DNA of 64,000 nt from Bacillota bacterium (GCA_023393165.1 JAEWMJ010000010.1:1-64000); one strand, 5' to 3'; positions 51,567 to 61,464 are shown, numbered from the stretch's first letter. The notes: a model not told the origin generated them from the sequence alone. Program-made: numbers and translations.

Positions 51567-54107
51567 TTATTTAATTTCAACGACTTCGTATCCGGCTTCT
51601 TCCACTGCTTTTCGGAGTTCGTCATCCGAAACCCGGCCCGATACCTCGATATGGGCTTTTTTCTCTTCCAGAACGACATTTGCCCGGACTCCGGGTATCG
51701 CGTTCAGCGCTTTTTCCACCCTTGCCTTGCAATGTGCGCATGTCATTCCTTCGATCAGCATTGTTTTTTCCATATTTTCGTTTTCTCCTTTCATTTTCAG
51801 ATCACAATTTTGGGCCGGGCATGCCTGGGCCTCTCCCGGCCTCCCGGACCTTTTGCTTTTAAACAGGCGGAGCCTAAGCGCGTTTGTTACGACAAAAACC
51901 GAACTCAGACTCATAGCGGCCGCTGCGATCATGGGATTTAATTTCAGCCCGAAGGCCAGATAAAACGCGCCGGCGGCGACCGGAATGCCGATCACGTTGT
52001 AAAAAAACGCCCAGAACAGGTTTTGGCGGATATTGCGCAGCACCGCGCGGCTCAATTCCACCGCCGTAACGGCGTCCAGCAGATCGCTTTTCATGAGCAC
52101 GATATCCGCGGATTCGATAGCGACATCCGTTCCGGCCCCGATAGCAATCCCGACATCCGCGCGTGCGAGAGCCGGCGCGTCGTTAATCCCATCCCCGATC
52201 ATGGCGACTTTTTTCCCCTGCGACTTAAGCGCGGCGATCTCCTTCTCCTTATCCTGGGGCATCACCTCGGCGATTGCCCTGGATATTCCAAGCTGGCTTC
52301 TGACGGCCTCCGCCGTTCCACGGTTGTCTCCGGTCAGCATAATCGCCTCCAGGCCCAATGCCCGGAAAGCTTCGATCGCCTCCCTGCTGGTTGGCTTGAC
52401 GACATCGGCAACCGCGATCAGTCCTAAAACCCGCCCGCTTTCGGCAAAGAACAAAAGGCTTTTTCCCTCGCGGGCATATTCTTCACCTTTTTTGTCCATT
52501 CCAAAAAGCTGTATTCCTTTTTCCTGCATCAGCTGCAGGTTTCCGGCATAATATTTTTTTCCGTCCACCATTGCCGATACCCCGCGTCCGGGTATTGCGT
52601 CAAATTCCAGAACCTCCCTGACCTGAGCCTTGCGGCTTTCCGCTTCCTGAAGGATCGCTTCCGCAAGGGGATGCTCGGACGGCTTTTCCAGTGAAGCCGC
52701 GATGGCCAGAAGCCCGTTTTCCGTGATATCCGCGCCGCAGAAAATATCCGTCACACGCGGTTTTCCCTGGGTGATGGTGCCTGTTTTGTCCATTACGACC
52801 ACATCGACAGCGTGCGCGGTTTCAAGGGTCCGGGCGGATTTAAAAAGTATTCCGTTCTCCGCGCCCTTGCCCGTACCCACCATGATCGCAACCGGCGTCG
52901 CCAGCCCCAGGGCGCACGGACAGGAAATTACCAGAACGGCAATGCCCACGGACATGGCGAACTCAAACGGATATCCGGCCAGCAGCCAGACAATCAGCGC
53001 GCCGGCCGCAATTGCGATCACCGCCGGAACAAAAATGCCGCTGATCCTGTCGGCCAGCCTCGCTATCGGGGCCTTGGATGATACCGCGTCCTCCACCAGC
53101 GCAATGATCTGGGCGAGAACCGTATCGTTCCCCACTTTTTGCGCGCGGAACCGAAACGTACCGGTCCGGTTGATCGTAGCCGCAATCACGGTATCGCCCT
53201 TCTGTTTTTGGACGGGTATGCTTTCTCCGGTTATCGCCGATTCGTCAACAGACGAACTTCCTTCCGTCACCACTCCGTCAACGGGAATGCTTTGACCGGG
53301 CCCCACAATAATAGTGTCCCCAACCAGGACGTTTTCCACCGGGATTTCTTCTTCCACGCCTTCCCGTATGACCACGGCTGTCTTGGGAGCCAGGTTCATC
53401 AGTTTGGTGATGGCCTCGGATGTTTTCCCCTTGGACCTTGTTTCAAAATATTTTCCGAGCGTGATCAGGGTGAGGATCATGCCGGCGGATTCGAAATACA
53501 GGTCCATGGAATACCGGTCTACCAGTTCCATATTCCCATGTCCCTGCCCGTATCCGATATTAAAGATCGCAACCACGCCGTATACGAGCGCGGCCGAAGA
53601 ACCGATGGCTATAAGGGAATCCATGTTGGGCGAGCCCCTGAAAAGCAATTTGAATCCCGAACGGTAATAATGAAAATTCACAAAAGCAATGGGCAGAACA
53701 AGCAAAAACTGCGTAAACGCATAAATAATCGCGTTCTCCATTCCCACGAGAAACGCCGGAAGCGGAGCCCCCAGCATATTCCCCATTGCAATGTAAAAGA
53801 GGGGGGCAAGGAATACAAGCGAAACGAAAAAACGCCGCTTCATCCCAAGGGCTTCCTCCTGCATCACGTCCCCGCGCGCCGGCGTTTTTTCCCCCGTATC
53901 CTTCAGCGCGGCGCGGTACCCCGCTTTCATAACCGCGGCTTCAATACCTTCCGGTTTTAAAATATTCTTGTCGTATGTAACCGTCATATTGTTTTTTAAA
54001 AGGTTTACGGATACGTCCTGTACGCCGGGCAGTTTGCTTACGCTTTTGCGCACATGCTCGGCGCATGCGCCGCAGGTCATACCGAAAACGTCAAATCTCT
54101 TTTTCAT
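51567..54107 (-). CDS. copA: Copper-exporting P1B ATPase CopA with a C-terminal CopZ-like domain
   Basis: The 846-residue protein has an N-terminal HMA domain (GMTCGAC), eight membrane helices, the CPC motif (SCPCALGLA), the phosphorylation site DKTGT, SEHPLAEAI and GDGINDAPAL. After the last helix pair it continues into a second HMA domain (EGMTCAHCKARVEK) at residues about 780-846. An internal ATG at 51773, preceded by AAAGGAG with good spacing, could make the 68-residue CopZ-like chaperone alone. The sequence between the parts is a Cys-containing linker. It exports Cu(I) from the cytoplasm. Confidence 0.93.
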   Translation of the reverse strand: MKKRFDVFGMTCGACAEHVRKSVSKLPGVQDVSVNLLKNNMTVTYDKNILKPEGIEAAVMKAGYRAALKDTGEKTPARGDVMQEEALGMKRRFFVSLVFLAPLFYIAMGNMLGAPLPAFLVGMENAIIYAFTQFLLVLPIAFVNFHYYRSGFKLLFRGSPNMDSLIAIGSSAALVYGVVAIFNIGYGQGHGNMELVDRYSMDLYFESAGMILTLITLGKYFETRSKGKTSEAITKLMNLAPKTAVVIREGVEEEIPVENVLVGDTIIVGPGQSIPVDGVVTEGSSSVDESAITGESIPVQKQKGDTVIAATINRTGTFRFRAQKVGNDTVLAQIIALVEDAVSSKAPIARLADRISGIFVPAVIAIAAGALIVWLLAGYPFEFAMSVGIAVLVISCPCALGLATPVAIMVGTGKGAENGILFKSARTLETAHAVDVVVMDKTGTITQGKPRVTDIFCGADITENGLLAIAASLEKPSEHPLAEAILQEAESRKAQVREVLEFDAIPGRGVSAMVDGKKYYAGNLQLMQEKGIQLFGMDKKGEEYAREGKSLLFFAESGRVLGLIAVADVVKPTSREAIEAFRALGLEAIMLTGDNRGTAEAVRSQLGISRAIAEVMPQDKEKEIAALKSQGKKVAMIGDGINDAPALARADVGIAIGAGTDVAIESADIVLMKSDLLDAVTAVELSRAVLRNIRQNLFWAFFYNVIGIPVAAGAFYLAFGLKLNPMIAAAAMSLSSVFVVTNALRLRLFKSKRSGRPGEAQACPAQNCDLKMKGENENMEKTMLIEGMTCAHCKARVEKALNAIPGVRANVVLEEKKAHIEVSGRVSDDELRKAVEEAGYEVVEIK

Positions 54108-54130
54108 TTATGACTTTCCTTTCGTTCACC

Positions 54131-54189
54131 CACCCCACCCCCGGGGGGGTATACAGGCACAGTATAACCCTAAATTTAGGGTATGTAAA
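54131..54189 (-). promoter_or_regulatory. copA promoter with CsoR-type operator and palindromic spacer
   Basis: On the minus strand TTTACA (54189-54184) and TATACT (54166-54161) are 17 nt apart, and the spacer is almost wholly the perfect palindrome ACCCTAAATTTAGGGT (54167-54182). Downstream of the -10, GTATACCCCCCC..GGGG (54131-54154) resembles the G/C-tract operator of CsoR. Both may act on copA. Confidence 0.72.
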
Positions 54190-54421
54190 TACTTTTATTT
54201 TATGAAACGAAAACCGGCAAACCGGCCGCTTACGTTATTTATAACCCGGTCTCGGGCATTTACGCGGAATTTTTTTCAAAGTTTCTGTTTTGAAACAAAT
54301 AACGGCAAATGTTTTTATTCCGGTTTTTTTCGGTTTATCAATAAGAAAACAAATCAAAATATATAACGGAAAGAATGCCTGATATGAAAAGGCAGGCAGA
54401 ACCGGAACGAGGATTAAACAA

Positions 54422-54943
54422 ATGGAAAATGGCATAATGAAATACGGTTTTCCGCCCATAGCGGACGGCGGCGCAAAGATACTCATACTGGGCTCCCTGC
54501 CAAGCGTTTTGTCCATTGAAAAGCGCCAGTATTACGGTAATCCGCAAAATCATTTCTGGCGGATCCTGTACGCGCTGTTTGGACGCGAGCCCGACGCCGG
54601 TTACGAAGACAGGAAAAATTTTATGCATTCAAAAAAAATAGCGCTGTGGGATTCCATAGCTACCGCTTCTAATCCGGGCAGCCTGGACGGCGATATCAAA
54701 AACATTGTTCCAAACGATTTTGACCGTTTTTTTGCCGGGCACCCGTTTATTGGCCATGTTTTTTTCAACGGGTCCAAATCGGAACAGGTTTTCCGCAAAT
54801 ATTTTCCTTCCTATTACGGTTCCATTCCGCATACCCGGCTTCCCTCCTCAAGCCCCATCCCTACCCCAAAAAACCGGAATCTTGAGGAGAAACTGGAAAA
54901 CTGGAAGATCGTGAAAGAAGTATGGGACAGGCTGAACGAATAA
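54422..54943 (+). CDS. DNA-deoxyinosine (hypoxanthine) glycosylase, UDG superfamily
   Basis: The 173-residue protein has the UDG-superfamily N-terminal motif LGSLPSVLSIEKRQYYGNPQ (with Asn for base handling), FW after it, and a C-terminal LPSSSPIP that matches the second active-site motif. It fits the family that removes hypoxanthine from DNA in Firmicutes. The enzyme releases the base and leaves an abasic site. GGATT precedes the ATG. It is a single gene, divergent from copA. Confidence 0.85.
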   Translation: MENGIMKYGFPPIADGGAKILILGSLPSVLSIEKRQYYGNPQNHFWRILYALFGREPDAGYEDRKNFMHSKKIALWDSIATASNPGSLDGDIKNIVPNDFDRFFAGHPFIGHVFFNGSKSEQVFRKYFPSYYGSIPHTRLPSSSPIPTPKNRNLEEKLENWKIVKEVWDRLNE

Positions 54944-54973
54944 ACGCGGCGCCGCTCCCGCAGAAATTCCGCC

Positions 54974-55025
54974 TTGACATCCAATATACAGGAATTTACA
55001 ATAAGATTATATAGCACGCTATATA
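54974..55025 (+). promoter_or_regulatory. Promoter and operator of the MarR/MATE operon
   Basis: TTGACA (54974-54979) and TACAAT (54997-55002) are 17 nt apart. The perfect palindrome TATATAGC-AC-GCTATATA (55008-55025) covers the start point, an arrangement typical of autoregulation by a MarR protein. Confidence 0.78.
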
Positions 55026-55039
55026 TAAGGAGCTGCGTT

Positions 55040-55465
55040 ATGGACAATGAACCCAGGCTGGGTCTTCTCATCAAATTTATTCACCATGCCATAAAGAAGG
55101 ACTGCGACAGCATGCTTCGGGAAATCGACCTGACATTTTCGCAGTTTGATGTGCTGATGTATTTGCTGAACAATCAGGACAAAGCGCACAATCAGAGGGA
55201 TATCGAAAAGGAATTTATGATAAAGAATCCTACTGTGACGGGCATATTGAACCGATTGGAAGCCAAAGGTTTTATTCGGCGCGCCGCCAGCCAAGACGAC
55301 GCGCGCTATAAAAAGATCATATTGACCGAAAAGAGCAGGCAAATAGAGAAGAAAGTCCACAAAAACGGGGACAGAATAGAAGAAAGGCTTACACAAGGCA
55401 TTTCACCCGGGGAAAAAGAACAGCTTGGGAGGCTTCTGAAGATCATGCTGAAAAATTTTTCCTGA
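55040..55465 (+). CDS. MarR-family transcriptional regulator
   Basis: The 141-residue regulator starts at the ATG at 55040 with AAGGAG 7 nt upstream. It has the winged-helix pattern of MarR (LTFSQFDVLMYLL, IKNPTVTGILNRLEAKGFI, DDARYKKIILTEK). It probably represses its own operon through the palindrome at 55008-55025. The downstream genes are a kinase-like protein and a MATE exporter, so its ligand is likely an exported compound. Confidence 0.9.
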   Translation: MDNEPRLGLLIKFIHHAIKKDCDSMLREIDLTFSQFDVLMYLLNNQDKAHNQRDIEKEFMIKNPTVTGILNRLEAKGFIRRAASQDDARYKKIILTEKSRQIEKKVHKNGDRIEERLTQGISPGEKEQLGRLLKIMLKNFS

Positions 55466-55566
55466 AGCAAAAGAGCGTTATATTGATCCAACGATCGTAC
55501 GATATTAGGCGATACATTCTTTATTGTATGGCCCGATCCAATTATGACAAGAAGGAGAGAAAAATC

Positions 55567-56160
55567 ATGGAAGATTTTGTGGTAACGATTGCCCGGGAGT
55601 ACGGCTCGGGCGGAAGGCTGATCGGACAGCAATTGGCAAAGGAACTGGAGGTGCCGTTTTATGATAAGGAACTGATATCGCTGACCGCGAAAGAAAGCGG
55701 CCTGGCGGAAGACTTTATCAGCCAAATGGAGCAAAAGAAAAATTTCAGCTATCTTTATAACCTTTACATGACCAGCCAGGAATTGCCGCTTTCCGAGCAG
55801 GTTTATTTGATTCAGTCCAAGGTGATCAAAAATGTGGCAAAACAACCCTGTGTGATTGTGGGAAGGTGTGCGGATTATGTGCTGCGCGACAATAAAAATT
55901 GCATACGCGTGTTTATTCATGCGTCCCTTAAGCAGCGTGCCGCGCGTATTCGCGACCAGTACGGAGAACAGCATCCAAACCTTCAGGAATTTGTGCATAA
56001 GCAGGACAAAAACAGGGCGTCTTATTATAATTATTTTACTCAAAACAAATGGGGCGAAGCGAAAAATTATCATTTATGCATAGACAGCAGTATCGGTATT
56101 TCCGCAACTACGCATGTCATCAAAGAACTTATTGCAGAATTATCGGGAGGCAGGAATTGA
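55567..56160 (+). CDS. Cytidylate kinase-like family protein
   Basis: The 197-residue protein begins with TIAREYGSGGRLIGQ, a P-loop variant of the cytidylate-kinase-like family, and has IVGRCADYVL and a LID-like RIRDQYGE segment. It is a nucleotide-binding kinase relative of unproven substrate that is often found with MarR and MATE genes in Clostridia. GGAGAG lies 8 nt before the ATG. The stop overlaps the next start by 1 nt. Confidence 0.85.
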   Translation: MEDFVVTIAREYGSGGRLIGQQLAKELEVPFYDKELISLTAKESGLAEDFISQMEQKKNFSYLYNLYMTSQELPLSEQVYLIQSKVIKNVAKQPCVIVGRCADYVLRDNKNCIRVFIHASLKQRAARIRDQYGEQHPNLQEFVHKQDKNRASYYNYFTQNKWGEAKNYHLCIDSSIGISATTHVIKELIAELSGGRN

Positions 56161-57563
56161 TGGGGCAGGCAGCAGAAATAAAGACACAGAATAAAATGGG
56201 CGTTATGCCGATCAACAAGCTGCTTATTGCAATGTCGGTTCCTATGATGATTTCCATGCTTGTGCAGGCTTTATATAATATTGTGGACAGCATATTTGTG
56301 GCGCAGCTCAACGAAAACGCGCTGACCGCCGTTTCGCTGGCTTTTCCGGTCCAGAACTTAATGATCTCCGTAGCCGCCGGTACAGGCGTTGGAATAAACG
56401 CGCTGCTTTCAAAGAGCCTTGGTGAAAGGAACAATGAAAAAGTAAACAAAACAGCCAATAACGGCGTTTTTTTAGGACTTGCAGGTTGTATCGCCTTCGT
56501 GCTGTTTGGAATATTCGGCGTCAGATTCTTTTACGGCACTCAGACGAACATCGGCCAGATCGTTGAATATGGACAGGAATATTTGAACATTTGCTGTATT
56601 TTTTCGGTTGCGTTATTCGGACAGATAACTTTCGAGCGGCTTTTACAGTCCACCGGCAAAACCTTATACACCATGGTTACACAGTCGCTTGGAGCCGTAG
56701 TGAATATCATACTCGATCCCATAATGATTTTCGGTCTTTTCGGGTTTCCAAAGATGGGTGTGACCGGCGCGGCTGTCGCTACGGTTGTGGGCCAGTTTGT
56801 TGCGGCGCTGCTGGCATTGTATTTCAATCTCAAAAAGAATCATGAAATCAAGCTTTCCTTGAATAAGTTTAAACCGGACGGCGAAATCATAAAAGCAATT
56901 TACTCCGTGGGCGTTCCGTCTATGATCATGATTGCGATCAGCTCTATCATGACATACGGCATAAACAGAATACTTTTAACGTTTACCGCAACGGCGACAG
57001 CGGTATTCGGCGTGTATTTCAAATTGCAGAGCTTTATATTCATGCCGGTATTTGGCCTGAACAACGGCATGATTCCCATACTCGCATATAATTTTGGCGC
57101 GCAAAACAAGCAGCGCATGACAAAGACTATAAAACTCAGCGTTATTTATGCTGTTGTGATCATGATAGCCGGTTTTGCGGTGTTTCAGCTTTTTACCGAT
57201 CAATTGCTGCTATGGTTCAACGCATCCGAGAACATGCTGGCTATCGGCGCTCCGGCGCTGCGCATCATCAGCATCAGCTTTTTATTCGCCGGTTATTGCA
57301 TAGTGGTAAGCTCCGTGTTTCAGGCGTTGGGCAACGGCATGAAAAGTATGATTGTTTCGGTGCTGAGACAGCTCGTTGTTCTTTTGCCGGTTGCTTACCT
57401 GCTTTCCCTTTCGGGCTCCGTTGATGCGGTTTGGTGGTCCTTTCCCATCGCGGAAATTGCATCCGTGGTATCGTGCACCCTGTTCCTGAAGCGTATCTAT
57501 GACCAGAAGATCAGGAACATCGGCGGGGCAGAGACCGCTTCCGTTTGTACGCAGGAGACGTAA
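56160..57563 (+). CDS. MATE-family multidrug exporter
   Basis: The 467-residue protein has twelve hydrophobic segments and the MATE features PMMISMLVQALYNIVDSIFVAQL near the start and the repeated half. It probably exports a drug or metabolite with Na or H. The first ATG with a ribosome binding site (GGGAGG) is at 56160; a longer upstream frame is a shadow of the previous gene. It is the third gene of the MarR operon. Confidence 0.92.
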   Translation: MGQAAEIKTQNKMGVMPINKLLIAMSVPMMISMLVQALYNIVDSIFVAQLNENALTAVSLAFPVQNLMISVAAGTGVGINALLSKSLGERNNEKVNKTANNGVFLGLAGCIAFVLFGIFGVRFFYGTQTNIGQIVEYGQEYLNICCIFSVALFGQITFERLLQSTGKTLYTMVTQSLGAVVNIILDPIMIFGLFGFPKMGVTGAAVATVVGQFVAALLALYFNLKKNHEIKLSLNKFKPDGEIIKAIYSVGVPSMIMIAISSIMTYGINRILLTFTATATAVFGVYFKLQSFIFMPVFGLNNGMIPILAYNFGAQNKQRMTKTIKLSVIYAVVIMIAGFAVFQLFTDQLLLWFNASENMLAIGAPALRIISISFLFAGYCIVVSSVFQALGNGMKSMIVSVLRQLVVLLPVAYLLSLSGSVDAVWWSFPIAEIASVVSCTLFLKRIYDQKIRNIGGAETASVCTQET

Positions 57564-57612
57564 GCCTTGTTACTTCTCCCCTTCAGCCAAAAAAGCGGCG
57601 GATCCTGTCCCT

Positions 57613-58353
57613 TTATTCGCCGCTGATGGGGATTTTTTGCATACTCTGCATCAAAAGCCCTATTTGCGGGCCGTTCTGGTAAAATCTCTGAATCGTTCTT
57701 TGAGCTGCCGGACCGTAGCCGTTGATATCGTCTTCCAGTTCGGGCAAGTGAAACAGAATGGTTTTACGGGCGCCGATTACCTGGTCGATAATATCCCTTC
57801 CGCGTTTTAAGGTTAAAAACGGGAAGTTCAGCAATGCAAGGTCCACTTCCCAGCCGTCAAGCAAATCCTGTATGGCCTTTGCGTCCATCATCCCGTCGCC
57901 CAGAAGAAGGATATGATAACCGTCCACTTCCAGCTGATAGGCGTAATTGACGACCGACGCGAATTCGCTGCCGTCGTGCTTTAAGCGCTTACAGGTGATT
58001 CTTACCCCGTTTATCTGCAGAACTTCTTTTGCCCGGCCAAGAACGTGGACATGATTTCTGTCCGTAAAATCATGGACCGGCATAACCAAATGGATATTTT
58101 GATTCCGCTCAAGAAGGCGCATCGTCCAATTTTTGCTGTAGTGATCCGGATGGTCGTGGGTGTATAACGCCATATCCACGCCGGCAAAGTCCCCTTCTCC
58201 GTTTACGATCCTTCGAAGCACATCGTCCGGCACCCGGCTGAAACGCTGCGTCTTGGTTGAGTGAAGAGCGTCCACCAGAATTTTTTTTTGATGATATGAG
58301 ATAAGTACCCCCGCGTTTGCGGTCAACAACACATAATCCTGTTCCATCTGCAT
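57613..58353 (-). CDS. MBL-fold metallo-hydrolase
   Basis: The 246-residue protein has the metallo-beta-lactamase motif THDHPDHY at about residue 64 and a later Asp-rich GDGMMD that supplies metal ligands. It is a hydrolase of unknown substrate; similar small proteins are cytoplasmic. GGGGG precedes the ATG. It is a single gene, convergent with the MATE operon. Confidence 0.85.
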   Translation of the reverse strand: MQMEQDYVLLTANAGVLISYHQKKILVDALHSTKTQRFSRVPDDVLRRIVNGEGDFAGVDMALYTHDHPDHYSKNWTMRLLERNQNIHLVMPVHDFTDRNHVHVLGRAKEVLQINGVRITCKRLKHDGSEFASVVNYAYQLEVDGYHILLLGDGMMDAKAIQDLLDGWEVDLALLNFPFLTLKRGRDIIDQVIGARKTILFHLPELEDDINGYGPAAQRTIQRFYQNGPQIGLLMQSMQKIPISGE

Positions 58354-58549
58354 AAAGCCCCCTGCTATTTTTTTGACGCTGATACTATTTTATCACAATT
58401 ATGTAAAAAAGATTATATTCGCTTGTTTTTTTAGCGCTTTATGCCGAAAAACAGTTTTTATTATTTTCCGGCAGTGCATATTTTTAGACTAATAGGAATC
58501 TTTATTTCGCATAAAATACCCTTAGTAACTCAAAAGCAGGGGGAACCGA

Positions 58550-59011
58550 ATGAAGAAATTTAAAATGCCTGATTTTCAATATTTACTGGATCACTATCCT
58601 ACGATCCTGTTCTATACCATTTTAGGGATAGCTACATATGCGATCAACCTTTTCGCCTATTTTCTGCTTGCCGAGGGACTGGGTATTGAATATCTCTTAA
58701 GCAACACGATCGCATGGTCGCTGTCCACCCTGTTTGCATATTTTACAAGCCGGATCTACGTCTTTAAAAGCAGGACCCGGAAACCGCAGTGCATCATAAA
58801 GGAATTTCTGCTTTTTGTCGTTTTCCGCGTAATCGCGCTTGTGATGGAAAGTTTCCTCCTGTATATTTCTTTCAGAATAGTCGGAATAACCGAAATGATA
58901 TCCAAACTTTTTGCGAGCGCGATCGCGTTTTCTTTCAACGCGATATTCAACCAGTTTTTCGTATTCAAAAAAGGCACGAAAATAAGCGGCTGGTTCAACT
59001 TTTTCGGATAA
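58550..59011 (+). CDS. GtrA-family membrane protein
   Basis: The 153-residue protein has four hydrophobic segments and the GtrA pattern (FYTILGIATYAINL, a central TLFAYFTSRIYVF segment, FNAIFNQFFVF). GtrA-like proteins help flip undecaprenol-linked sugars in cell-surface glycosylation. GGGGGA precedes the ATG. It might serve the glycosyltransferase at 39.9 kb, but no direct link is visible. Confidence 0.88.
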   Translation: MKKFKMPDFQYLLDHYPTILFYTILGIATYAINLFAYFLLAEGLGIEYLLSNTIAWSLSTLFAYFTSRIYVFKSRTRKPQCIIKEFLLFVVFRVIALVMESFLLYISFRIVGITEMISKLFASAIAFSFNAIFNQFFVFKKGTKISGWFNFFG

Positions 59012-59046
59012 ACGGAACACAATTTTAAATTATATAAGGCTGACCC

Positions 59047-59778
59047 TTATCTTTTTTTAGCCGATATAATCAGCATCATAGGCCTCCGCAGTTCATCCTT
59101 CATACCGGGGTGAGACATCATATCGTCCGCCGGCTTTGGCTCTGTAAACCCCGTTATCTCAAATCCCGCGGCAATAAGGCTTTTTATATAGGTCGTTAAA
59201 GTTTTATGGTATTTTATAATCTCTTCTCCCAGAAAAACCGCATTGCGCTCTCCTTCGTCAAAATACCGGTCGACAGGCCAATGCAGGCGGTTTCCCTTTT
59301 CATCGCAATGCCAATCCTGTTTTCCCTGCGCGGTAAAAACCGGATGCTCAACTGAAAATATAAAAACTCCCCCGGAAGAAAGGCATCCGGACACTCTATG
59401 AACAATATCCCCAAACGACCGGACGTAATGGAAAGCCAGGGAGCTTAATACAATCTCAAAGGAATCCGGCGGGAAACTGATATCTTCTATCGGCGTGCAG
59501 ATATACCGTATACGGCCGGATTCGGTTTTATTTTGAGCTTCCTCCAGCATCTTTTGTGAAATATCAACGCCTACCACCGACTCTGCGCCGTTCTCCGCTG
59601 CATACCGGCAATGCCAGCCAAAACCGCATCCCAGATCCAGGACTCTTTTTCCCTGAAAAGCGGGCAGCATTTTTTTCAGTTCGTGCCACTCTCCCGCAGA
59701 TTCAAGTCCGTTTATTGACCGTTCCATATTCCTGTACTTGTTAAAAAAGATGACATTGTCATATTTATTCTGTTTCAT
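59047..59778 (-). CDS. Class I SAM-dependent methyltransferase
   Basis: The 243-residue protein has motif I VLDLGCGFGWHCRYA, then VVGVDISQKMLEEA and a motif like VLSSLAFHYV. It transfers methyl from SAM to a small molecule; the substrate is unknown. It is a single gene between gtrA and pyrG. Confidence 0.9.
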   Translation of the reverse strand: MKQNKYDNVIFFNKYRNMERSINGLESAGEWHELKKMLPAFQGKRVLDLGCGFGWHCRYAAENGAESVVGVDISQKMLEEAQNKTESGRIRYICTPIEDISFPPDSFEIVLSSLAFHYVRSFGDIVHRVSGCLSSGGVFIFSVEHPVFTAQGKQDWHCDEKGNRLHWPVDRYFDEGERNAVFLGEEIIKYHKTLTTYIKSLIAAGFEITGFTEPKPADDMMSHPGMKDELRRPMMLIISAKKR

Positions 59779-59856
59779 GCTCTCGCCGCCATTCCATGCA
59801 ATTGCTTTATCAAAAAGGGGCCGCCTAAAGCAACCCCCGGGTAACCAAACTTATAA

Positions 59857-61464
59857 TTATTTCCCAGCCTGTTTTTTCAGGCTGGCCGCTACCAGCCCCG
59901 CAAACAGGGGATGCGCCCGGTTGGGCCTGCTTTTGAATTCGGGATGGAACTGCACCCCGATAAAATACGGATGATCCGGAAGCTCAATGGCTTCCACCAG
60001 AGAACCGTTCGGAGAAGTTCCGCAGATCACCATGCCTTTTTCTTTAAGGCGCTCACGGTAATTGTTATTGAACTCATACCGGTGACGGTGGCGTTCGTGT
60101 ATTTCATCCGTTTTATACACCTGTTTCATGAGCGTGCCGTCCGCGATCACGCAGGGATAAGCGCCCAGCCGCATTGTGCCGCCTTTTTGAACGATCCCCT
60201 GCTGCTCGGGCATCAGATCTATAACCGGATCGGGACTGTTCGGGTTAAATTCGCTGGAGTTAGCTTCCGTAAGGCCGAGTATGCTTCTTGCATATTCCAC
60301 TACCGCCATCTGCATTCCAAGGCAGATCCCAAGGAACGGAATATTGTTTTCCCGTACGTATTTTATGGCAGATATCTTGCCTTCGATTCCGCGGTCGCCG
60401 AATCCGCCGGGAACAATAATGCCGCTGCATCCCGCAAGGATTTCTCCCGCGTTTTCGTCGTTCACCGATTCCGCGTCTATCCAGGCGATATCCACCACCG
60501 CGCCGTTTTCGGACCCCGCGTGGAAAAGGGATTCCGCAACGGAAAGATACGCGTCGTGAAGACGCACATATTTTCCGACGATCGCGATTTTCACCTGCTT
60601 GTCCCGTTTGGCGATCCGGTCTAGCATTTCGTTCCATTCCGCCAGATCGCAGGGCGGACAATCGAGATACAGTTCCCTTAAGACGATGTCCGACAGATGC
60701 TCGTTTTCAAACATGATGGGAGCCTGGTACAAAACAGGCAAGGTGACGTTTTCGATCACACAATCTTTTTTTACGTTGCAAAAAAGAGCGATTTTATTTT
60801 TAATATCGTTATTTAAGCTTTCGTCGCAGCGGGCGACAATGATATTGGGCATGATACCCATGGATTGCAGTTCTTTCACCGAATGCTGGGTGGGTTTGGA
60901 TTTATATTCGCCGCTGCCCTGAATGTAAGGCACCAGCGTCACATGGATATAGAGGCAGTTTTCCCTGCCCACCTCCATGCCGACCTGCCTGATGGCTTCC
61001 AGAAAGGGCTGGCTTTCGATATCGCCGATGGTGCCGCCGATTTCGGTAAGAACAACGTCCGCGCTGGTTTTTTGGCCTACCGAATATATGAAACTCTTGA
61101 TTTCATTTGTGATATGGGGTATTACCTGAACCGTTTCGCCAAGATATTCGCCGTTGCGTTCCTTGGCGATCACATTCAGGTATGTTTTCCCGGTGGTCAG
61201 ATTTGAGAACTGGTTCAAGTTTTCATCTATAAACCGTTCGTAGTGTCCCAAATCAAGGTCCGTCTCCGCTCCGTCCTCAGTCACGAATACCTCTCCGTGC
61301 TGGTAAGGACTCATTGTACCCGGATCCACGTTTATGTACGGATCCAGCTTCTGCGCCGCAATCTTTAGTCCTCTGGATTTTAACAGGCGACCAAGAGAAG
61401 CCGCAGTAATGCCTTTTCCAAGGCCGGAGACCACACCGCCGGTAACAAAAATATATTTTGTCAT
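59857..61464 (-). CDS. pyrG: CTP synthase
   Basis: The 535-residue enzyme makes CTP from UTP, ATP and glutamine. The N-terminal synthetase domain has GGVVSGLGKG (residues 9-18); the C-terminal glutaminase domain has GICLGMQ with the catalytic Cys at about 379 and a final HPE motif. AGGGG precedes the ATG. It follows the ANTAR gene by 15 nt and is probably co-transcribed with it. An 8-bp inverted repeat lies at the very end of the coding region. Confidence 0.97.
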   Translation of the reverse strand: MTKYIFVTGGVVSGLGKGITAASLGRLLKSRGLKIAAQKLDPYINVDPGTMSPYQHGEVFVTEDGAETDLDLGHYERFIDENLNQFSNLTTGKTYLNVIAKERNGEYLGETVQVIPHITNEIKSFIYSVGQKTSADVVLTEIGGTIGDIESQPFLEAIRQVGMEVGRENCLYIHVTLVPYIQGSGEYKSKPTQHSVKELQSMGIMPNIIVARCDESLNNDIKNKIALFCNVKKDCVIENVTLPVLYQAPIMFENEHLSDIVLRELYLDCPPCDLAEWNEMLDRIAKRDKQVKIAIVGKYVRLHDAYLSVAESLFHAGSENGAVVDIAWIDAESVNDENAGEILAGCSGIIVPGGFGDRGIEGKISAIKYVRENNIPFLGICLGMQMAVVEYARSILGLTEANSSEFNPNSPDPVIDLMPEQQGIVQKGGTMRLGAYPCVIADGTLMKQVYKTDEIHERHRHRYEFNNNYRERLKEKGMVICGTSPNGSLVEAIELPDHPYFIGVQFHPEFKSRPNRAHPLFAGLVAASLKKQAGK

